DNA of 64,000 bases from Brachynemurus nebulosus (lineage: Eukaryota > Arthropoda > Insecta > Neuroptera > Myrmeleontidae). Of the stretch, positions 35,805 through 47,149 are shown one piece after another (position 1 is the stretch's first letter; every line of letters begins with the position of its first letter). A program made the translations under genes and the position numbers. Where the stretch lies: positions 12,565,501-12,629,500 of the forward strand of contig JAPWDM010000014.1 in assembly GCA_035578155.1 (NCBI GenBank), written 5' to 3'. The notes under the pieces are model-generated. The model saw only the letters and a program-made list of their open reading frames with translations. It did no database searches and had not been told where the DNA came from.

Positions 35805-36430
35805 GCACCGTATCCCAAAAATAAGGTATCAGTTTGCCGACAATTTTAGTAAACTATTTAGTGTATTGCGATAATTCTGCAATAAGTCTATCGAAGCGAG
35901 TAATTTTTGGAGGGACTTCCGATATTTAACTATTTACTAATCATTTTCTAAATTTTAGCCTACCACCGCACCTTAGGAATAAGGTTCCAGTTTACTGGCA
36001 GTTCCAGCCAACTTCTTGGAATACGCTCATATTTCTGTAACAGTTCTATCGATGTAAGGCACGTTGAGAGTTTTTTAATAATGTTTCACACTCCCCTTTA
36101 GCACTGCACCGCAAGTTGATACATTATTCCTGGGTTGTGACACTAGACGCTAGATGCAATTTGGATTATTACTAAAAAATAATTTAACACCGGGACTCTC
36201 TACGAAAATGGTTTACATTGACAAAACTATTGCAGGACTCTAATAAGAAGCTAAGATGTTAGCTGGAATTATCACAAATAGACCAAAATTTGAAAAATCA
36301 TTAAATAATATTAACGACAGCGCTTTATATTGATAGAACTCTTGCAAAACTATACGAATATGCCTTGAACTTAGCATGAACTGCATGCAAGCAAACTGGT
36401 ACTTTATCTAAGAGGTGTAGTACTAGACCA
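35805..36430. repeat. Degenerate head-to-head repeat units (~170 bp)
   Basis: Units with AATAAGGTATCAGTTTGCC (35820) and AATAAGGTTCCAGTTTACTG (35985), each followed by GTTCTATCGATGTAAG-like text, reappear reverse-complemented at about 36205-36245 and 36325-36425 (GCAAACTGGTACTTTATC). The layout is two forward and two reverse units around a centre near 36125. Identity is modest (about 65-75% by eye). Could be an old foldback element. Confidence 0.5.
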
Positions 36431-37180
36431 AAGTTTAAAAAATTATCAGTAACTTCAGTTATTATAATGGTATTACTCTCGCATAAAATTATGTCTATTT
36501 CTCGTTTAGCATACCTAACTAAAACGTTACCATCAATTTTACTTTCATTTTGCGAAAAAAAATAACTCATATTACAGTTAGTATTTTGTTGAATTGAGAA
36601 TGTCGACACATTTGTACTAGTCTATTGTTCTTTATAAATTTACTGTCGGTTCGTTTTTGTGTTTCCATTTTATTGGTCTCGTGTTCGATTTGAATCACAT
36701 TTCCTGCCCGTCCCCGCCACTCTCTGCCCCATTCATTACAAGAAATGTACATCAAATTGTTGTAGGTGGTTTTTGTGCGAATAAATAAATAGAAATAATG
36801 ATTCTCAAATGTATAGACAGATAATTTATGGGTAAAAAGTTTTTTTTGCCACAATGGGGAGGCATGTTGTAAAGGAAAAGTCGTTTCCTAATTTTCTGTG
36901 AATGTACAACGTATTTTTTTTAATATATTTAAATTCACAACCAGGTATTAAAGGATGAGAACTTTTCAGTTTAGCTTATTCAAGTCTATCACGATAGGGG
37001 AAGCATTGCAATCACTTTTGAAGGGTTGAGAATTTTTTCTCACAAAAATCAAGACTTCCACTCGAATCTCACTTTCCAGAGTTTCCTCAATGATTTTTCC
37101 CCATGCCTTATTGGTTTATAAATTGAATGTCTTTTGTAAGACCTAAAAGAATTTATGGAAATTTCTTAATACGTCCATTT
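36431..37180. other. AT-rich spacer
   Basis: Two overlapping minus-strand frames (36325-36609 and 36567-36854) have no recognisable features and partly overlap the repeat arms. No gene is called. Confidence 0.45.
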
Positions 37181-37183
37181 TAA

Positions 37184-37626
37184 GGCCGGGTGTACATTGA
37201 GGTGCAGCTAACGCAGGCAGGGCAGCGCAGTTTCTGTGACTCGTGTTGTAGAACGGGACAGCGCGAATTGAAACGCAGAGCAGAGCAGAGCAGCACTGCG
37301 TCGCACGAGACATATGTGGCACTCATGAATGTGACACAGAAACTACGCGACATTGTAACACGTTCTCGAGTTTCAGTTGGTTTTATTTCGCCAAAATGAA
37401 AACAATTGAAGAAATTGAAAAAAAACAATGCTGCTCTGCTCTGTACTACTTTTAAACTCGTGCTGTCTCGTTCTACAACAAGAGTCATAGAAACTGCGCT
37501 GCCCCGCCTGCGTTAACTGCGTCTCAATGTGCGCCCGACCACACGTGCCCTCCTGCTCTGCCCTGCTCTGCTTGCCCTGCCCTGCGCAGCGTTTACTGCG
37601 TGACGCAGCTCAATGTGCGCCTGGCC
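37184..37626. mobile_element. PIF/Harbinger-like MITE, TAA TSD, GC-rich
   Basis: TAA (37181-37183) then GGCCGGGTGTACATTGAGGT. The right end read inward is GGCCAGGCGCACATTGAGCT, followed by TAA (37627-37629). A 3-bp TWA duplication with GGCC ends fits PIF/Harbinger. Inside, GCAGAGCAGAGCAG-type runs occur on both sides in inverted orientation. An additional inner right TIR-like block ends at about 37541 (CTCAATGTGCGCCCG), so the 3' terminus is duplicated. Two opposing frames (37190-37399 and 37180-37488) are shadows of this G/C-rich element. Confidence 0.75.
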
Positions 37627-37694
37627 TAAAAGTCAAAAGAAATTTGAATGTGGAGATATATTTGTAGCTTTCTGAGTGTTTGTAGCTACTTAGA

Positions 37695-37835
37695 AATTAA
37701 TTTCTAAAATTATAGGTGGGAGAACGCATACCCAGGTTTTTGCTTCGTTCAAAGCTGTGAATGTGGGAATGCCGTTCGAAATAGTGGAACACCGTTCGAG
37801 GTAGTGGAACATCGTTCTCGCCGAAATTAAGCCCT
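37695..37835. mobile_element. hAT-like remnant, CAGGGCTTAATTTC family
   Basis: The right end CCGAAATTAAGCCCT is the complement of AGGGCTTAATTTCGG. The left side has AATTTCTAAAATTATAGG. Internal GGAATGCCGTTCGA and GGAACACCGTTCGAGG resemble the 18.7-kb member. TGGAACAYCGTTC is repeated in tandem. Left terminal bases are lost and no target duplication was found. Confidence 0.5.
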
Positions 37836-38092
37836 TTAGCTAGAATTTTTTTGAAATCTATCTAAGAAATTTCTCAATTTTCCTCAAAAAAGCTTAGTTA
37901 AAATAAAGCAATAGTTGAAAAACCCATTTTTTGTGATTATTCTCTTTCGATGACAAAGAATGTAATGTTAGTAACGAATTATAAATTTAAATTTCATTAC
38001 ACAAGCCAAATGCACAACACAAAATTCAAATCAATAAGTTTTTTAAAATGTGATTAAATTTATAGTCTGTCCTTGCTATTGTATATTAACTT

Positions 38093-38765
38093 TCCATTGG
38101 AAGTTATTGTAATGGGTCCGATTTTGCGAATCGCTAATTTTGACATATCTCCACGTTTCAAGGTGACTAGAATCCGAATCCATCGTTTTTAGCGGGATGT
38201 CTGTGTGTGCGTTCGTTAGTTCGTTCGTTCGTGAATTTTTTTTCGTCTCGCATATCTCGAGAACAAATGATGATATCAACTCCGGACTAATTTCATTATA
38301 TGCGTAATCAAAAAATGAAGACCGGATAAAGTTTTCAGCAAATTCGGATTAGCGGTTTATTTTTTGTGATAAAGAAGCGGAATTAACTTTATTAACATAA
38401 CATAGATTATATGGATCTTTTATCATGTCTATTATATAATGGCCTAAGAACCTTTTTAAAAACGCCAGTAAATTATTGTAAAATTTAAAAAAAAAAAAAA
38501 CTAAACAGAAAAACGAAATAAGAAACTTTTTGTGAAATTTTTTTTGTCTCGCGAGAATAAATGATGTTATCATTTGTTTGATAAGGGTGGATCCTCCACC
38601 CTTAGGTACAGAAGGCGAAGCCCCCGGTGTGGTGCAAGGGGCAAAGCCTCTATCGGGGTCGAGAGGAGCAGTCCCCTGAATTAAAAAAAAAGTTATTGAT
38701 TTGCAATAATCTTTAAGGACATCCAATGGGAAGTTGACAGTGTGGGTAGACCTGCCCGCCAAATT
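38093..38765 (-). repeat. Dispersed repeat with GC-rich GGCGAAGCCCC block
   Basis: It contains two CCAWTGGGAAGTT copies (38093 and 38720), two TCTCGAGAACAAATGATG-like copies (38262 and 38552), a GTTCGTTCGTTCGT run at 38215, and the block GGCGAAGCCCCCGG ... GGGGCAAAGCC at 38610-38650. A 137-codon minus-strand frame at 38349-38762 spans it, N-terminally rich in Pro/Gly. Its downstream half is AT-driven and I recognise no domain, so it is described as a repeat rather than a gene. Element class unknown. Confidence 0.5.
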
Positions 38766-39120
38766 TTTTTATATTAATTTATCGATACCTACATACATTC
38801 AAGTTCAGTCATGTTTATTAGTATTCACAAATCGGGTAAATTTAGCAGCTATAATTTTAAATGGAATATCCGGGACCTTTTCCTTATTTAGTGTTTTAAA
38901 TTAAAATATATTTACAACTAATACGTTAAAAAGTAGGTAAGATTTAGATTTATTGTTGTTAAGCGAAATTGTACAAGCTTTTCTGTTGCTGTAATTCATT
39001 ATGTTTAATTGGAGTTGGAAAGTAATTTGAATAAATAATTGTAAATCAAAGACGACACTTCGTGATGTATTATTCTAATGTTGGAAATATACTGACCTAA
39101 GATACGTAAGGAATATAAAA
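38766..39120. other. AT-rich spacer
   Basis: Nothing beyond AT-rich sequence seen. Confidence 0.5.
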
Positions 39121-39903
39121 CCACTAGCATTTACTCGCGGCTTCGCCTGCATGGCATTTAAAATTACAGCATCTAAGTAGCTAAAACATATAAAGTCTAC
39201 TTTCATCGCATCGTTATTACGCGTTGAGTACTGTTACCTTTTTCTTTGGAATTTTCCCACAGAAATACAATATTTTCCACGGGTAAAAAGCAGACTATAA
39301 TATTCTTTTAACAACATGCTAAGTTCAAAGGAAATCAATGATTTTTTTTAAAATGTTTTAAATATATTTTCCGACGGGAATAAGACTTCCGACAGGATTT
39401 AGATATTTTTCCGGGGTAGAAAGTAGTCTGTGTCCTTTCTCGTCCTCTCTGTAAACAATATGCAAAGTTTGAAATCAATCATCATTTTTTTTTTAATAGT
39501 CAGTTGTTATTTCACTGTTTTGTTTTAAAAACATTTTCCCTCGGGAATGAGATATTTTATCGGGATAAAGAAAACCTATGTTTATCGCTGTATATCATCA
39601 TCTTTGTCTATCATCATTTTTTGTTTCATTTAAAATATATTTTTCCACAGGAACGAAATTCCACGGGAAATTTCCCGGGGTATAACGTAATTTGAGTCTG
39701 TTAGCAATATACAAAGTTTGAAATCATTTATCCGTTTTTTAATAGTCAGCTGTTGTAATTTAATGCATTTTCCCTCGGGATTGAAATATTTTCCCGAGAT
39801 AAAAAGTAGCCTATAACCATCTCTGGCCCGCAAGCAACGTCTGTGCAAAGTTTTAAGTTGATTGGTTAAACTGTTGAGGCGTGAAAGCCAGTCAAACAAA
39901 CAA
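39121..39903 (+). repeat. Retroposon-like repeat with five internal units
   Basis: It opens CCACTAGCATTTACTCGCGG then CTTCGCCTGC, related to the heads at 21765 and 60055. A unit of the form TTTTCC-(A/C)C-RGGAAT...CGGGATAAAAAGTAGCCTAT...CAAAGTTTGAAATCA occurs near 39258, 39367, 39534, 39640 and 39768. The end GTGAAAGCCAGTCAAACAAACAAA is the typical closing phrase of this insect repeat type. Non-coding; small frames here are shadows. Confidence 0.6.
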
Positions 39904-40166
39904 ATTAGTTATGATATAAAATACTTTCCAAATAAATACACCACAAGTGTACCTAATTATAATTTTTGTATGTTTCTTTTCGTAGTTCCAGATGAATATC
40001 AGCATAGTTCTTTGAAAGAGGTAATTGTTTAAAGATGGTGAAACTTTTGTTGAATTTTCCCTATGTGGTCAATCAAAGGAAACTAGTTTCCTTAAATGGA
40101 GCCGACTGTCAGTTTTTTAGAATTTCCTAGTAGGAAAATTATGTAATTTTCTCAAATATGTGAATA

Positions 40167-41006
40167 TAGGTACCCCCGAAGAACACGGTACTCTAAGAAC
40201 ACGGGTCTCGAAGAACACGGGTACCCTTCCCCCGAATTACACGGTTTCAAACAACACGATTTTTAAGTAATTGTTCTGAAAAAGAATAAAATACATATAT
40301 TATATACATGGGACTCATATATTTGCGGACATTGAGGACCGATGTAACTCTATAACATCGGTCCTCAATGTACGCAAATATATGAGTCCCATTTGGATTT
40401 GATTTACACGAATAAAAATCGTGTAAATTGAATCTATCATTATAAAAGGAAAATGGTGGAAATAAAAACTACTAAAATTTTTGAGAATTTTATAATAGAG
40501 ATGGTAACGAATATGTAGAAATTTACATATTTAAATTTTGAAAATGTCGTTATTTTCGACATCGATAATTTTCGATAACGAAAAGTAAGTTTTGACAGTC
40601 TCAATATGTTCAGAATGCCCACAAATGACTTCGCTTAAACCTTCAAAAATTTCGTTATTTTTTCGCTACGACGCACTGTTTACCAGATATTTACGATCAA
40701 AAGTTTACGTTTACAAAAGGTATCGAAAACGAATTTTTTCGAAAATATTCTATTGGTGACCAAATCAGAGGAACTAACAGAGCTTAAATTAAACAATTAT
40801 AACTAGTTTATGATAAGTAGTTCGTTATCGATAATTTTCAGTAAGAAAAAGTAGGTTTTAACAGTCGCAATATGTTTTTATATGAAATTTTTCTATATTT
40901 TTTTATTTTCACACTTGTAATAGAAATTGCCTATGTTTGGTGGTCTCGAACAACGCGGTTTCAAAGAACGCGGAACCAATTATTCGTGTTCTTCGGGGGA
41001 TTGCTG
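40167..41006 (+). mobile_element. pogo/Tigger-like TA element, copy C (840 bp)
   Basis: The left end TAGGTACCCCCGAAGAACAC and the right end (complement of CAGCAATCCCCCGAAGAAC) lie between TA dinucleotides (40165-40166 and 41007-41008). The left side carries several CGAAGAACACGG repeats and ACACGGTTTCAAACAACACG; the right side CGCGGTTTCAAAGAACGCGG. It shares structure and sequence with 52847-54222. No transposase remains. It contains an 85-bp hairpin at 40308-40392 that the relative lacks. Confidence 0.75.
40308..40392. repeat. Near-perfect 38-bp-stem hairpin inside copy C
   Basis: The stem starts ATGGGACTCATATATTTGCG (40308) and pairs with the segment ending GCAAATATATGAGTCCCAT (40392). 37 of 38 positions pair; the loop is 9 nt (40346-40354). 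The pogo relative at about 53010-53045 has only the right-hand arm. This points to a local inverted duplication in copy C rather than an ancestral feature. Confidence 0.85.
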
Positions 41007-41008
41007 TA

Positions 41009-42755
41009 TATTTTATTCATGTATGGAAATATACCTGTTATGAACTTTAGATTTTACCCTATTCGGTGGGCTAGTCAAGGCGACACTGCCCTAAATATAA
41101 ATACATGTAACTATACTATCTATCTATATTTATACTAAGCAAAATTTTAAAAATAAATATCCCTTTTATGTATAGTCGTACCCACAAATTTTAAGTAGCT
41201 TTTTTAAAATTTTAATATTTTTTTCTCTAAAATTTTGTATAAGTACTTAATTATTTTATATGCATATAAATGTATAGTGCTCCATAGTGAATATTAATAA
41301 AATGAAAATACATATTTATCCAGATTTAATCCGCTTAGGTATATGCAAGTACTTTTGGTGTTAATATTTTAAAACATACATTCAACTTGTTTGTATTATT
41401 TGCCCAAAAACAAACTGGGTAGACTTTAACATCCCATTCCATACCTTTTTTTAACGAAAAAATTTTTTTTGTTAAAATAACAAATGTATTTGTTTTAGTT
41501 TGAATAATGTTACAGTAAATTCCAAAATAGTTAAATAGGCCTCCAGATCAGTCCGGAAAATTCGTATTTCGCAAATAACTCCAAAATTTTTTTGTAAACT
41601 TGTTTATTTTTTTATTAGGTAAATAGAAAAAACAAATATCCGAATGGACTATGGATTTATTCTTAAGCTACCTTCAATAGAGATTATTTTTTCAATTCTC
41701 ATTAAAAATCAGTTAACACCGGTGAAGTAATTGAGCTAAACATTTTAAACAGAAAATATGGAAAAAATAGATTTAAACATATAGCTCAAATCAATTAAAA
41801 ATTGACTGATGTCATCAAACAAATGAAACCACATTACCTAGTTTTCTGTATATTTCCTTTTTGTTATTTTAACTTACGGTTACACGTCTAATTCTGCATC
41901 ATTTGTTAATCTGACATCAGACCATTTTTCGTTGATTTGGCCTATCGAATACTTAATATGCTTAATATTATGAATTATATTATTCCTCTCTCCGTTTATT
42001 CATGTCAGTGACATTAAAGCATTTTTTAATTATTAAATTTTTTTGTGAAAATTGTAATATTCAGTAAAAATATTCCCATTCTAATCATTCATACGTATAG
42101 TCAATCGTTTTAATTCAGAAAATTCAAATAATAAAGCAATTTTTGTTATCAAAAAAGAACGAAATTCTATTACAGCAGTTACCGGAGCGAAAGAATATTA
42201 AATTTTTGAATCAGTGTTACCGGATGTGTATCTGTAACTATGTTCACAAAATTTGGTACTGAAATATGTATGGAACGAAGTCAGGGTCATCACAAAACAA
42301 ATAACTTTTTTTTTTAATTTTGTTACAAGCTTAAAATATTCAAACTTTGACTGGTAAAATAGATATGATTGAAAAAGTGTAAGTGATTTCAGTGAAAATG
42401 AAATTGTAACATCGTAAAAAAAATTCGTCAAGTGCGTGTTTTTAACACGCACTAAGTAATGTCACCTCAGTGGAAGTGTTAATTTATGATTTTTTGTTAA
42501 CTCTATTGTTGTTAACTCTTTAGCCCTCTTGCGTTTATTCAATATGAATGTACAACTCTATAATAATGTTTCCCCCACTATGATCACACAACGATATTAA
42601 TATGTCATTCTTCGATGACATAAAAAGAATAATGTCGCGCCCTGAATAATACGGAAAATAAACCGAATTGTAGTGATTTCTATTATCGTTAAAATTGTTA
42701 ATTTTCGTCCTTTATTTGCATTGAGTCCCTTTAACTGGATTCGAAAATTAGTGGA
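41009..42755. other. AT-rich spacer with one small hairpin
   Basis: AGTGCGTGTT/AACACGCACT forms a perfect 10-bp stem at 42431-42453. Frames at 40872-41138 and 42198-42452 are not supported as genes. Nothing else found. Confidence 0.5.
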
Positions 42756-42763
42756 CCCTTTTG

Positions 42764-42999
42764 CAGGGCTTAATTTCAAGTGGAATGCCAGGGAGCGGTA
42801 ATCCGACACCTCCCAGGTTTTTTTTATTTTTTACCGGAATGGTCCGGCATGCACCAGGATTCTATTGGTCAGTGGGAACAACTTTTTCTTTAAGGGAACA
42901 GCCTTAGTGGGAACAACCTTTTCTTTATTTTTGAGGGAATTTTTTTTGGAGAAGTTGAAAAGGCATTTCGGCATCTACAATTTTAGAAATTAAGGCCTG
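42764..42999. mobile_element. hAT MITE, CAGGGCTTAATTTC family, 236 bp
   Basis: The left end is CAGGGCTTAATTTCAAG; the right end read inward is CAGGCCTTAATTTCTAA. The flanks CCCTTTTG (42756-42763) and CTTTTTTG (43000-43007) match at six of eight positions, consistent with a worn 8-bp duplication. AGTGGGAACAAC occurs twice (42870 and 42909), an internal duplication of about 40 bp. Family members at 18697 and 37695. Confidence 0.7.
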
Positions 43000-43007
43000 C
43001 TTTTTTG

Positions 43008-43560
43008 ACATTCACCAACTTTATATATTTTGTTTTACTTTATGTACCAACTCTATGTATGTTGTTTCATTTTTAATGAAACAGATAGTACATGAATAAA
43101 AAGCTCAGTAAACAACATTGAATTTAGTATGAATATAAAAAAGTCAAAATTAAAAATATCAGGAACATCAATTTTTGATTTTATGAAATAATTTCGGTAT
43201 CTTGTAAACAAATAAAATTGCCCTTTAGTCAAAATATATTACCACTGCCATTAACAGATTCGACGGTAGGTATTCTATGACAATAAACAGTTGTGAAAAC
43301 ATATTGGTATGAGATATCGTATTAAATGTTTTAGCATGTTGACGATAAGCATGTTCTATTGAAATTTTTACGTTTGAAATGTAATACTGAATTTAACTTA
43401 TCGTTTTTTTTTTTTTTTTTTAATATTTAGACTCCTACGTGTAGACAATGTTAAAAAGCATCATAGTTTACAAGCATAGATTGTATAAATCTACAACATA
43501 GACTTGTACGTCAGCTAAAATCTGCATCACATTATCATGGCGCTCTCGATACGCTTTCAG
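43008..43560. other. AT-rich spacer
   Basis: Poly-T at 43407. Nothing recognisable. Confidence 0.5.
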
Positions 43561-43565
43561 TTCAA

Positions 43566-43992
43566 GAATCAAATCCATCGGATGATTTGTCTTCGAGTTA
43601 TAACTGCAGCAAATTTGGAAAATGTAGTTTTTCGTTACTTTACCTTTTAGTTTTAATCACTGAGAATTTTTATTAAAATTCTTTACGATGTAATCACTCT
43701 AACGGTCATAATAAAGCTAAATAAGTCGTTTAAATGTGCCAGGGCCTAGCTTCTCCACAACATGTGACTGGCAGCCACGACCAGAAACTCCCGAACTATC
43801 AACCTTCATTCATTTCTCAATATCTCAAAGTTAACATTGAAAATCGGAATTCGCTCTTCAGATGGCTGTAGCTCAAAAATTATTTGAGATACGCACTTGA
43901 AATTGTAGTATGTTATTTTCAAAGGTATAGACTATCAAAACATGCAAAAAAAAATTTACAATTTTTTCAAAATATCACACTAGTGGTCCCCC
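43566..43992 (+). mobile_element. TTAA-flanked transposon family, copy 3, 5'-truncated
   Basis: ATCAAATCCATCGGATGATT through TCACACTAGTGGTCCCCC, followed by TTAA (43993-43996), matches the right half of copy 1 and the complement of the left half of copy 2. The left end is missing; upstream sequence is unrelated. A 74-codon frame across its end (43884-44108) is chance. Confidence 0.7.
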
Positions 43993-43996
43993 TTAA

Positions 43997-45005
43997 GGGT
44001 ATTTGGGGGCTAGTCTATAAAATATATTTTTTCATATCCTTTTATAATTTAGCCTTTAAATATTTTGAGTTACAACAAATTTTCATGAACTGTTCGACGA
44101 AGATATAATTTCAGAGTATATATTTGTTGAAAAGCTAGGAATTTTATATTTTAAAGTACCTAGTTTTTGTTTCAAACATCACTTTAATAGTATTATTGTA
44201 AGGCATGAAATTTAAGACAAGAAGCAGTTTAAGCATAAAATCACTTTAAAGATTATGTAGAAGTCTCTTACGAGTACGAGGCAGCTGTGTATCACATTGG
44301 CAGCGTATTTTTACTTTCTTTCATATATTTCCGTAATTTTAAAATTTTATCCTTGAAATCTTTTTAATATTTCCACCAGAACCAAATTAGGTTCAATGCG
44401 TTTTATATTAAAACACGAGTTTCTTTTTTATATTTTTAATTAATTTAATTAAAAAAATGTACTTGTATTATATAATTATTTACTGAGTTTTAGTATAAAA
44501 AATTACCATTTTTCGCTTTAACCAAAATAAAATTTTTAAAATAGAATACAGGCATACAAAATTTTGATGCGGAATACTAATTATGGATAGTGTAATTAAA
44601 TAAATTGTTATAATTTAACAAGACAAAGTAACTAAATGACAATCTTAAATAACAGACAACCGTAGAAAATTATTAAAAACATTAATTTCTTTCACAATGT
44701 AAAATTAATGCTAGATTTAGATGAACCAAAAAAATAAATGATTAAGTAAATAAACCTATTAGACAGAACTATATGGGAACATATTAAATCGCTTTGAGCG
44801 CTAATACCAAAGTGAAAAGAAGAGGAGCCTATGAACGGATTAGACTGATTATGGTGGTAAACAGTACAAAATAAACACTATAGAGTGCCTGTTAAAAAAA
44901 GATAAATATTATTATAGGGAACCATAGCAACGATGTTACAAGAACATGCTATAGTTAGAGTAATATATAAATGTATATTTATGTATAATTTGAGTTGTCC
45001 ACTGT
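43997..45005. other. AT-rich spacer
   Basis: No repeat, RNA or coding feature supported. Confidence 0.5.
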
Positions 45006-45296
45006 CAGGGCCGGATTTATCTCTGTGGAGGCCTCGGGGCACTTCTCATGTGTTGGCCCCTGAGTTCTTCACACGTGGAGGGCCCTGAGTACTTTTATGG
45101 AGACCTCCTTCGAGAATTTACAAATTTTTCCGAAAAATAGGGTTAGCGAGCAAAAAAAAACCAGAAACCGATTATCTTTTCTAATCTCTTCCTCTTTTTG
45201 AAATTTTATTCTATTTTGAGAGATTTTGTGGAGGCCCCTATTGTATGGCCGCCCCGGAACACTTCCTCCAAGTGCCCCCATGTAAATCCGGCTCTG
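45006..45296. mobile_element. hAT MITE, CAGGGCCGGATTTA ends, 291 bp
   Basis: The left end is CAGGGCCGGATTTATCTC; the right end read inward is CAGAGCCGGATTTACATG (12 of the first 14 match). Flanking octamers TCCACTGT and TATATTGC match only partly, so the target duplication has decayed. Internal GTGGAGGCC phrases are repeated. Open frames across it on both strands (45069-45281, 45198-45467, 45206-45460) are shadows. Confidence 0.7.
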
Positions 45297-45725
45297 TATA
45301 TTGCCTTGAAAATGTACGTATTACTAGGAAATAGAGAGAAAAGTTTGACGAACAGAGGAATATTTAAATCAAATAAAGTGATATCTTCGTTATTAAAATT
45401 TTCATTTGTACGATTCGAAGAATTTTTCATTACCACCGAAATAAAAGGCCTGTATATCATACTTTGAGTATCATTGGTCTTTTTAAGGTTCCGAAGAAAT
45501 AAATTTCGGAACTCTTATAAATTCGTGATGTCTGTTTACTTATCTGTTCGTCTGTTTTAATTCAAACATCTTTCGGAGTTTTCGGACTGACGCAATAACT
45601 TGGTTTCATATAATTCTTAATGATATACGTTAGGTTTGGAGTTCAATATTTCACAAACGAGACCTAAAAATGAAAAGTGGTTAAAGAAACTTTAAAAGAT
45701 CTTTCTGGCGATATATCGCACGGAA
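45297..45725. other. AT-rich spacer
   Basis: Nothing supported beyond the frames noted for the adjacent hAT element. Confidence 0.5.
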
Positions 45726-45728
45726 TTA

Positions 45729-46314
45729 GGGCCGATCTACATTATCGCTCCGCTCTCGATACGATATCACTACGCTCCCGATTCGATAAAATATTCTTGT
45801 ACAAGAAACAATTAATGTATTCACATCATCGCTGCGATACCGCTTCGATATCAGTCGCGGTCCAGTCCCGCTCCAGTCGCGCTCCAGTACCGCTTCAATA
45901 CCAATACCACTCAGGTAATATATTATCGAAGCGTTACTGGAGGGATACCAGACTTGCTTATATCGATAGTCTGAACACTTTTTTAATTCCACTCCACACC
46001 TTCATTTATTTGAAAATTATTATATTAGAAAACATGATAAAACTCAACGACGCGACGTCTTGCTACAATATATTATGATACATAACATAACTAATTAACT
46101 AATAAATATGTATTATGATTATGTTCTCCTAATACAAGTGTTGAAAATATGGAAAAAAAATTTTTATCGGAACGAGACCGGAGCGAGAGTGGCACCATAG
46201 TGTGAATAGAGAGCGAGCAGGTACCGACACTGTAATGTGTATACAACAAAATTATACAGGAGCGAGACTGGAGCGGAAGCGTATTGATATCGGCACTATA
46301 GTGCAGATCGGGCC
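45729..46314. mobile_element. PIF/Harbinger-like element, TTA TSD, 586 bp
   Basis: TTA (45726-45728), then GGGCCGATCTACATTATCG. The right end read inward is GGCCCGATCTGCACTATAG, followed by TTA (46315-46317). Internal short tandems of CGCTCCAGTC (about 45850-45895) are mirrored by GGAGCGAGACTGGAGCGG near 46260. The 133-codon frame 45677-46078 and its opposite-strand counterparts follow these repeats and are not genes. Confidence 0.7.
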
Positions 46315-46317
46315 TTA

Positions 46318-47149
46318 CTGTACTAGTAACATTAGTAATACATGTACAAGTAAGATTGTCGAATGTATTAAGTCTACTTTTATGAGAACTCATAAAAAAT
46401 TTACTTAAGTGTCAGATATTTTATCTAAGAACCCTGGTCTGATACATATTCAACATGCACTTGACGAATCTTTTTTTATTTTCTCGCTCAATTGCTGTTC
46501 AGAACCACAACATAAAAATTTTCTCGAAATACAAAATAATTTAATTTTTTTCTCAATAAAAAACATAATAATGTTGAGTATAAGAGAATGCTCTTTTGAA
46601 TAAAATTGTAAAGAGGAAAATACTTGAATTAAAAAATTCTTTACTTGATTGAAAACATACAAGTTATACTTCTTTAAAAAAAAAAATGTGTTACAAAAAG
46701 AACACAATATTAGCAGTACCTATCCATATAACATAAACAAATCATTAAAATATTCTAAGAAATCATATACATATAAGATTATTGTAACAAAATATTTACA
46801 ATTTTTATATGATGTTAAATGGTAAAAATATAATAGAAATAAAATGGGTCAAGTATAAAGTATCTTCTTATTTGAATGACAGAACGTCTGATAGTTTTGT
46901 GTATCTAGAGCACAGATACCGACCGGTTTCCGTTAACACAGAAAAATTAGGATACCGGACATTTTTATACGTTTAGTAAAACCGGAATTCAAATTCAAGG
47001 TAAGTACTTCGGTTTCGGTATTAAGGAATTCTATACTAATATAACGAAGGGAGAAAATTTGTTGGTATGTTCAAAATAAAATACTGACTTGATTTTGAAA
47101 ATTTTTTTACTGCTGAGAAGCTAAACGATATTATAATAGGTAGCCCATA
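46318..47149. other. AT-rich spacer
   Basis: No gene or known repeat. Frames at 46409-46603 and 46450-46707 overlap on opposite strands and are AT-driven. Confidence 0.5.

Noticed and set aside
37180..37488. Opposing frames in a GC-rich segment
   Set aside because: Both are shadows of the MITE's inverted GC-rich repeats.
38349..38762. 137-codon minus-strand frame
   Set aside because: Spans a dispersed repeat with a GC block and an AT-driven tail; no domain seen. Kept only as part of the repeat description.
45677..46078. 133-codon plus frame and overlapping minus frames
   Set aside because: They lie in a PIF/Harbinger-like MITE built of short GC-rich tandems. Several frames on both strands are open at once.
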